A DNA stretch of 64,000 bases, taken from positions 26,442,875-26,506,874 of the forward strand of contig NC_089495.1 in assembly GCF_036850765.1 (NCBI RefSeq), in the 5' to 3' direction. The stretch is from Saccopteryx bilineata (Eukaryota; Chordata; Mammalia; Chiroptera; Emballonuridae). Below, one piece after another: positions 56,975 to 64,000 of this stretch. The notes beneath the pieces were generated by a model, which searched no databases, was not told where the DNA came from, and saw only the letters and a program-made list of their open reading frames with translations. Position numbers and translations under genes: made by a program. How positions within the stretch are numbered: position 1 is the stretch's first letter; every line of letters starts with the position of its first letter.

Positions 56975-59428
56975 GAAGTCATTACTCACAGACTAATTGG
57001 TTTAAAGAATAGAAGAGTAAAGAACATTTTTGTAAGAATTTTGTACAAAATGTTTGATTTTTTTAAGTATAGCAATCAGGAGTATTTATCTGTTATCTGA
57101 AAAATGTTTATTATCACATTACATCACAGTACAAAATAAATTATATAAACTGATAGCATAAATCAAGAAGTCCTGTTTGAAAGGCATGGTTGAGGAACTG
57201 GCCAGCTTTTTTAAACTTCTATATTCCTCTTTAGTGATGGGCAATGTGGGCCTATCTTTGAGGATTTTGTGTTTATTTCTCCTATTACTCTTCCTCTTCC
57301 TCCTTCTCCCTCATCTTCTTCTTCTCCTCTTTTTGCTGTGGTCATTGTATCTTCACTGTGAGGTAATTTAGCATAGCATTCTAAAAAAAAAAAAAAAAGG
57401 CTAACTGGAAACAGATGGTGTTTCCTTGCAGATTAATCTGTATGTGATAAGGAAAGCAACAAAACTAAAAAAATACTTTTTCTCTCCCTTTTTTTTTTTA
57501 ACACAATTTCAAGGAAACAAGTGGTTGGTGACAAGGATGACAGTAGAAAATGAGCTAATCAGCTATGTAGCTGAGAGTCAGAAGAGACTCAAAAGAGAAG
57601 TTGAGACAGCTCAGGCAAGCTGGATAATTTGATATTGTCATTAATGATAATAGATGCTTGTTATTTATCAAAATTGTCTTAAATGAGATCAAGAAGAAAG
57701 TTCAAGATTTTGATCACCTGAACAACCTAAAAATGCTTATTCTTCATCTATTCTTATGCATATCAATAACAAAAACTACTCTGGGGGTTTAGAAAATATT
57801 ATTTATCTATTTTTCACCATAATATAGTATTGGTTCAGACTACCATTTCCATGAGTAGCTTCAAGGTATTTGTAATTTAAAAATTAAAAGGTAAAACTAG
57901 GCATACTCCTTTAATTATAGGTTATTTAAAATAGGATATTAAATTTGAATCCTGGTTAAAAATATGGTAAATAAATATTTTCCTTTATTAATTATAATTT
58001 TATGTTTCTTTCCTTTGCTCTCCTTTTCTATTTCAAATGGAATTGAGGTGTGAACCTTTGACTCTATAAAGAAAAAATAATAATCAAAATAAATGTATTT
58101 TTATCAATAAAAATGTATTTTTTATTATATTAAAAGGAAGAAAAAATCTATTTATCACACTATCCTGATCCAATATAAATTTCAGCATTAACATAATAAC
58201 AAGTTTTGTTTTGAATTAATTTTATAACATTTAACTGAAAAATTTTTTTTTCTTAAACCATTATAGAACTGGCTCAACAATATTTGACATCATTTTTGGT
58301 CAAAATAGTCTGAGATAACTGATATTTTAGTTCTCACAGATTAGGACAAAAAAAAGAAATAAAAACAATATGCCTGAGCTAGTATTCTGAACTTATAACA
58401 TTCTATCAGAGTATCATTAGTAGATTTAAATTTAAACCTTTTTATTACATATAACAAGCAAAGGAAAGAAATAAAAAAGGTAATAGCGTCATGTATATAT
58501 GTATCTACCTGTCTTTTTATATCTATATTCAGATACTCAAACTCACATTTTCTAGGAGTGAGATGAGATTAGAAAAGTGTAAGAAACTGTAGGAAATACT
58601 GTACCAGATGGCTAGAGCTACAGAGAAGACAAGTTCTCTCACCTTCAATGGTGAGATTATATGTGTCAACGAATCCCCAACACATATGCTTTTTAAAAAA
58701 TGTAACACCATAAATAGACTTTCGAGTTTAGGAAATAAAATATCACTACAATTAAGATGAGAAATAGTCATTATCCATTTGGATTCATTCCAGTTCTCAC
58801 AAGGGCAAATTCCTAAACTGCCATTTTCTTTTCCTATTATAGATTCTGGCACCAGGGCAAGATACTAGGATTTTAATGCTTTAATATATTCTATGAAATA
58901 TACTGGTGTACTTTACTATTTTGACCTTTTGGCACATCATATTTTGATTCGAATGGCCATTTCACTCTTTGCTCTCAAGCTCAGGGAAGCCATAAAAGAG
59001 CAAAATGAATGGATTGACTCTAGCTAGTCACAATACCGAATACTGAAAAGGTCATTGTATCTCATCGGTGTGCTATCATTCATGGAACATGCAGGACCTT
59101 AAATATTTGATACCGTAGTCTTGTGACAAAGAAATCCAAGAAAAAAATTGAATCAAGAATCACTTCCCATAACAAAATTGTACTATAATTCAAGAATGAG
59201 ATATAGCAGAAGCCTGGTACAAGGAAAACAATAATTTTCACTTTGCTCATCTCTCCCTTTTTGGTAAAATATATCTATGAGCATGTATTCTCAAAAGGAA
59301 AAGAAGTTATAAAGGCAATCTTAAAATGTTAAGGGAACAGCTTGAAACTAACAGAACTCAGGAAGTGAGATTTCTGGTAGTATTTTTTAAGAGTTTCTAC
59401 GTCACATTTGCTTGTTTTCTAGGAAAGA
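56975..59428. other. no recognised gene or element
   Basis: AT-rich. A CT-rich stretch (57270-57345) and an A-run near 57383-57398 are present. The 107-codon minus-strand frame 58852-58529 has no recognised domain. 58880-59200 is single-copy-like. Confidence 0.45.
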
Positions 59429-59438
59429 GATTAGGCTG

Positions 59439-59758
59439 CAGGGGTCAGGAACCTATGGCTCGCAAGCTAGATGTGGCTCTTTTGATGGCTACATCTGGCT
59501 TGCAGACAAATTTTTAATAAAAAAATAATAACGTTAAAAATATAGAACATTCTCATGTATTGCAATTTATTTATTTCCTACTGCTCATGTTCATGGTTGT
59601 GGGTGGCTGGAGCCAATCACAGCTGTCCTCCGGGACAACACCAAATTTTTATTGGATAATGTGTAATGTACACGGGTTGTTGTATGGCTCTCGCTAAATT
59701 ACATTTTGAAATATGTGGCGTTCATGGCTCTCTCAGCCAAAAAGCTTCCTGACCCCTG
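59439..59758. mobile_element. non-autonomous hAT (MITE-like) element
   Basis: A 320-bp element with inverted termini CAGGGGTCAGGAACC on the left and AAGCTTCCTGACCCCTG on the right, and further subterminal complementarity (ATGGCTCGC... against ...CATGGCTCTCTC). It has no coding capacity. The likely 8-bp target duplication is GATTAGGC (59429-59436) and GATTAGGG (59759-59766), 7 of 8, with two extra bases TG before the left end. Confidence 0.88.
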
Positions 59759-59766
59759 GATTAGGG

Positions 59767-60199
59767 CTACATTCTAAGAGAACTGTAAGAAAATTTGCTC
59801 AATTGAAGGTAATATAATAGAAGTCTCCAAAGGATATTTTCTCTAATAGAAATTTAAAACATGTTTTCTTCTAGTCTGTATGACTTTAATTAATTAGCCA
59901 GAGGCACTCTGAGTCCTCAGTCAGAGGTAGAAAATAAGTCTTGGGCAGTCCACTAACCACCATCTCTTATAGAGCAATATTGATTACTGTCAATATTTTG
60001 TTAGTTTACATAAATAAAATAGACCATAAAGAAATAAAGGAAATGGATATTAATTTGAAGAGACAGGAAGAAGAAATTTATCAAAGAAGAAATACAGATC
60101 AACCATAAAAATTTTGGCAATAAAGCTCAATCTCACTAGCAATTCTTTAAATGCATTTTAAACATGTATATTTGTTTTCAACAATCAATTAGCCAAGAA
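59767..60199. other. no recognised gene or element
   Basis: AT-rich sequence without a known family. Confidence 0.45.
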
Positions 60200-60725
60200 T
60201 TAAAAAAAGAAAATGCTTTGTGTTTGTGAGAGTGTGCAATGATACAGTTAATAATGTTAATCTCAGTGTTAAAAATAGTGAAACACTGAAGACAACAGGA
60301 GATTAAATAAACCTCATTTTCTTTACATCATTTAACTTAAGGAAACTTTTAAGGTCTTTAGAACCTGTTCACGATATGTTGGTTGTGGGAAAAAATAATT
60401 AGCACCTTAATATCTTGAGTATGTTTCCAATTTTGTAAAGTGTGTATGGATGCACCTAGAGTTGTATTATTGTTTTTAAAATCTATTTGTAATTTTAACA
60501 GTGGTTAAGTCTAGAAAATTACATGATGATATAATGGGTGATTTTGTGCACATATGTAGGAAAAAGTCTGGTAGAATAAACACCAAAATGTTTGCAGTGA
60601 TTAATTCTGGAAAATATTATAATAGTGGATAATTTTTGTATGCTTATGTGTGTTTTCTTTTCTGAATTTTTTCAATATTCTGTAATTAATATGTATTACT
60701 TCTTTGAAAACTGAAGAAAACACCA
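60200..60725 (+). mobile_element. old L1ME/HAL1-type 3' end
   Basis: The order '...TTAACTTAAGG...', 'ACGATATGTTGG', 'CCAATTTTGTAAAGTGTG', 'GGAAAAAGTCTGGTAGAATAAACACCAAAATGTTTGCAGTG', 'GAATTTTTTCAATATTCTGTAATTAATATGTATTACTT' is that of an old L1M/HAL1 3' terminus. Diverged; assignment from memory. Confidence 0.65.
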
Positions 60726-62488
60726 TTAAAGAAAACCAATATTCAAGTAGAGATATGAAATCAGAGAGGAAGGTTGGAAATACAACGATTCTTTAGAGAA
60801 ACAATGGAAGACTTCATGAGCGAATGTGCCATGCCTTCTCCTAAATTGTCATGTCTCCATCCAGGACTAATTTCCTAGTGCATGTTGGAGTAGGATGGGG
60901 AAATACAGATGGAAAAATAAAAACTTTTTTTAAAGTTAAATGGGAAAATTTGCTGGTGGTTGTAAAACCAGGATTAATAAAAAAAAATTACCCCTTTGAA
61001 ATTGTCTAAAGAGGACCAGGAAATAGGAAGCAGTCTGATTGTGAAGGTTTAGTGCTTAGCAGGCCATGTGACTCATATATAATATCATGAAGCTCCCTTT
61101 CACAAAACTGCATAAATAGCACAGAAGGCAGACTTTTCTTGCAAAAGCAATCCTTCTGTACCTTACCAAAAGTGTCTTTAACAGAAAATAAGCCTGCAAT
61201 TTTGAAATATGGTGTAGGTTCTATTGATGTCAGGAGAAAACTTAGTTAGCTCCTTTTTTCCTGGAATATTTTAGTTTGCAGTGCCTTTCAGGAGGTTTGA
61301 GTTGAGTTAAATAAATTTACTTGTGGGGCTCTTACCAATGCAATGTTTCCATTTATTACAAAGCCATGAACCAGTAGAGGAAATTTTCTATCTCATAGAT
61401 TCCTCTTTAAATTGCAATACGTACAATAGCCCTTTGGGATATGTGGCCTTACCTTGACTTTATTTTGTGGAAGAGCATTTCACTCTCCAAATATAAAAAC
61501 AACAACAACAATATAAAAACAACTCAGTTCCACTATTTTGGTTTATATAATATGACTGCATTCAATTGTAGTTTGTTTCTATATTTCCCCCTCCCACCCT
61601 TTTCTGAAGCTCTCCATAACAGAGGCTCTCAGCTAACTCTCCATCTATATTTGAAATTATGTGGGGCAATCCAGAGAGGGCCAAGCATGTTGAAAGGCAG
61701 CAAGAGAGAGGCAATATGTCTTTAGAGTTTCATGAGGTACAGATTTACGCACCCCTAGATCAGAAGAATCAGTCACCCTACTTTCTGGCAATTCCCTGGT
61801 ATCCAAGGGGGACTGATGCTATGGCACTGGGTTCCCAGTCCTGGCAAAGATTCTTCTGCTCTAGAAACCAGAAAATCATCAGAATCAAAAGAAAGAAATT
61901 GAACTTGGGTTGTTTTTTTTTTTTTAGAATGCTCAGTGTGTTCCAATATTTCTTGAATCTTTGCCCATTTTTGAAGGGAAGGAAACAGGTGCATATCGAA
62001 GCAAGTTTACTGAATCTCTTGCCAATCTAGCAGACTGGAAGCTTGGCCTTGCTTTAAATGGGCAAAAAAATATGACTTGCTTTAAAAGAGAAGAAAAAAT
62101 GTGATATTTCCCATGTATCCAAATTTGCTATTGCAAATTTATACTGGCTACAAAAGTCTGGGAAATATACACAATCTTCCTTAACAAAATTCTGGGTAGA
62201 CATCATTTTTTTTTTGCCTTATTACATACTCTTTTCCATACCTAATTCTTTTGTATTTTTTGTATTCTTTGACATTCTCCCATTCTTCAAAGAATGAATT
62301 CTTAAGAGCCATGTGAAATGTACTTTTTCTTTGTGACACTTTCCTGGTCCTCCTGAGCAAAATGACTTTTTCTTCTCAGTAGAATTCTACTTGGTAGATC
62401 CAATTCATAAAAACACATAATTTCAGAGCATCCAAATATGTTGAGTTTCCTATTAGACTATGAAATTTTCAAGTCAGGGCAGAGATCA
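60726..62488. other. no recognised gene or element
   Basis: AT-rich. The 123-codon plus frame 61659-62030 and the 94-codon frame 61441-61725 have no recognised homology and end in a homopolymer-rich context. Confidence 0.45.
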
Positions 62489-62494
62489 TCTTAT

Positions 62495-62565
62495 AAACCA
62501 TCATATTTCATGAGCACCCACTCTGTGCCAGACACTATGCTGCTCAGGGACACAGACCAATAATG
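62495..62565 (+). mobile_element. L2 3'-end-like fragment
   Basis: Contains 'TTTCATGAGCACCCACTCTGTGCCAGACACTATGCTGCTCAGGG', the familiar L2 terminal motif. Confidence 0.6.
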
Positions 62566-62622
62566 ATACTTTTCCCAGTTTAAAATGTTATGCACCACTA
62601 TGTATTAGAGTAAGACACATCT

Positions 62623-62668
62623 GCCCTGGCCAGATAGTTCAGTTGGTTAGAGCATCGACCCGATATGC
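62623..62668 (+). mobile_element. very short tRNA-like SINE head with target duplications
   Basis: Only 46 bp: GCCCTGGCCAGATAGTTCAG, then TTGGTTAGAGCATCGACCCG and ATATGC. This is the 5' tRNA-related part of a bat SINE. It is bounded by AGAGTAAGACACATCT (62607-62622) and AGAGTAAGATAGATCT (62669-62684), matching at 14 of 16. The B box, body and A-tail are missing. Confidence 0.75.
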
Positions 62669-62754
62669 AGAGTAAGATAGATCTAAAGTATGATCTAGAT
62701 AAGTTCCCTCAGATAAGGAACCCAAGTGACAGAAAACTTCTACTGCTTAAATCA

Positions 62755-62880
62755 GTGGTTCTCATACTCAAGCTTTTAGCAGAATATCTAGAGCACAAAT
62801 TATTAAACACAAATTGTTGGAGCTGAATCCTCGAGTTTCTGCTGGCTGGGAACCATGTGTTAGGAAACATCAGGCTAATG
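62755..62880 (+). mobile_element. possible hAT/MER-type remnant
   Basis: Begins CAGTGGTTCTCATACTCAAG, the typical end of Charlie/MER elements, followed by '...GCTGAATCCTCGAGTTTCTG...'. No matching right end was found; weak call. Confidence 0.35.
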
Positions 62881-64000
62881 TCACACTGAGAGCCATCAAG
62901 TGGCACAGCAAATCTAACACCCTAGCCTCTCGATAGCCCCACACTGAGGTCTCTCTCCATGGCAGCATTAGTGATTCATGCCAATGACATGAACATGTAT
63001 AAATAAAGAAAAGGCCATGCAAATTAATGGCTGAATTTTAGAACTGCATTTAAGAAATAAAAAAAATTACCCTTACTACTTTTAAGTAGTCCTGTTGGAT
63101 CAGGGGAAGCTGACCAGTTTGACAGCCTAGAGATTATAGACCAACCTGTTCCACTCCTCCCTGGTGTGTCCTCCTGATATTCATTCAGCATCTTTCTTCT
63201 TAGATTTTTTTTCTCCAAAGCCTTTGTAAAGCCCCCAGGTTTTTTTGGCTTCTGACCTGCTGTCTCGGTGCTGGAGAGTGAGGATTAGGTTTCTGACAGC
63301 TGCCTGTCTACCCTCCTCCCAGGCACATTTAGGAAAGCGATCTGTGTACCTCCTCCTAGCTGGGGTTCTGGGGAAGGACAGCCATCAGAAGGGAACGTGT
63401 TTCTAACATTTAAAATAACCAATACTAGTTTCATTTTTCATGTACATCAGGGCTGAATGTTAACGTAGCCCCTGCCAGGCCAATACAACTCAAGCTGATA
63501 TTTGATGGATCCAGGGAGTCAAAAAGCAATAATGTTTTAACACTTACATAAAACCACTTTTTGTTTAATAGGAATAAATAATGTTCAAATCATAATAATG
63601 CCAACTCTCTGCACACTGAGCTGTAGCATCTAATGAGATGGGACCTCCGGACGTGAGGTGGGTACAGTAGTATGAAGAATGCAACAGAGCAGCAGGGAAA
63701 AGCAGTTCTTTTCCTATGTACTGCTAAAGAAAATTACTAGAGAAAACACCATGTAATTAAGCTAATTTTCTCATGATTCTTAAAGAAACAAATTGACAGT
63801 GCTCTGAAATTAGGGACAGGTGATACGGATTTTCAAAATAGAATTTCAATACAGTCATTCAGAACTGCTGAAATTAAAACAAAACCACACAAAAAACTCA
63901 GAACAGAAAAAAGGAAAAAAATAGATATCACCTCCCGTCTCCATGTTAGTACATTTTATCTGCACCCTCAACAAGGCCATTTATTTCTCAAATTCAAATG
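62881..64000. other. no recognised gene or element
   Basis: Single-copy-like sequence to the window end, somewhat less AT-rich at 63060-63420. Nothing recognised. Confidence 0.45.

Noticed and set aside
61659..62030. 123-codon plus frame
   Set aside because: It crosses a T-run and shows no domain; the ATG context and neighbours give no support.
1..64000. CRISPR arrays, bacterial operons, rRNA, plasmid origins
   Set aside because: No regularly spaced direct repeats with unique spacers and no prokaryotic gene organisation were seen; the sequence is clearly mammalian.

Overview
The window is mammalian nuclear DNA: AT-rich, without recognisable host exons, and dominated by LINE-1 (L1) retrotransposons, tRNA-derived SINEs, hAT DNA transposons and decayed mammalian repeats (MIR, L2, MER5, MLT2, old L1M). 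The SINE heads (one type starting GCCTGACCAGG with a long body and CT-rich tail, another starting GGCCCTGGCCGGTTGG) are, from memory, typical of bats. I therefore infer a chiropteran genome, perhaps rhinolophoid or emballonurid, but the species cannot be fixed from the sequence. No bacterial features, CRISPR arrays or free-standing RNA genes were found. The region is best read as intergenic or deep intronic.

Layout. 1-9030 is an inactivated L1 on the plus strand (L1-A) whose 5' end lies outside the window. It hosts nested insertions: a hAT transposon with most of a transposase gene (3125-4949, perfect 8-bp target duplication), one SINE (5538-5868), and two SINEs of different types that landed one after the other at the same site (6786-7531). 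9030-25600 is mostly old single-copy sequence with MIR and L1M remnants, several SINEs and a 289-bp 5'-truncated young L1 (19091-19379). 25607-33477 is a young full-length L1 on the minus strand (L1-B) with a 12-bp target duplication, an intact ORF1, a lightly damaged ORF2 and a CpG-rich 5' UTR containing ~238-bp tandem monomers. It inserted at the 3' end of a much older minus-strand L1 spanning about 33490-38480. 38480-64000 holds old repeats (MER5, MIR, L2 with its reverse-transcriptase region, an MLT2-like LTR), several SINEs, a second short young L1 copy (56489-56958), a small non-autonomous hAT (59439-59758) and long stretches with no recognisable element.

How the parts relate. L1 ORF2 protein supplies the endonuclease and reverse transcriptase that mobilise L1 itself and, in trans, the SINEs; the A-tails and 11-17 bp target duplications around most copies fit that. 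hAT elements move by an unrelated cut-and-paste transposase and show 8-bp duplications. The most notable observations are: (1) the hAT copy keeps a nearly complete transposase frame broken by one frameshift in a T-run, and lacks its N-terminal zinc finger; (2) both large L1 copies carry a 78-79 codon open frame between ORF1 and ORF2 that overlaps the ORF2 start; (3) the L1-B promoter region contains tandem monomers reminiscent in layout of rodent L1 promoters; (4) near-identical L1 3' ends at two loci point to recent L1 activity. I found no convincing new host gene or multi-gene system.
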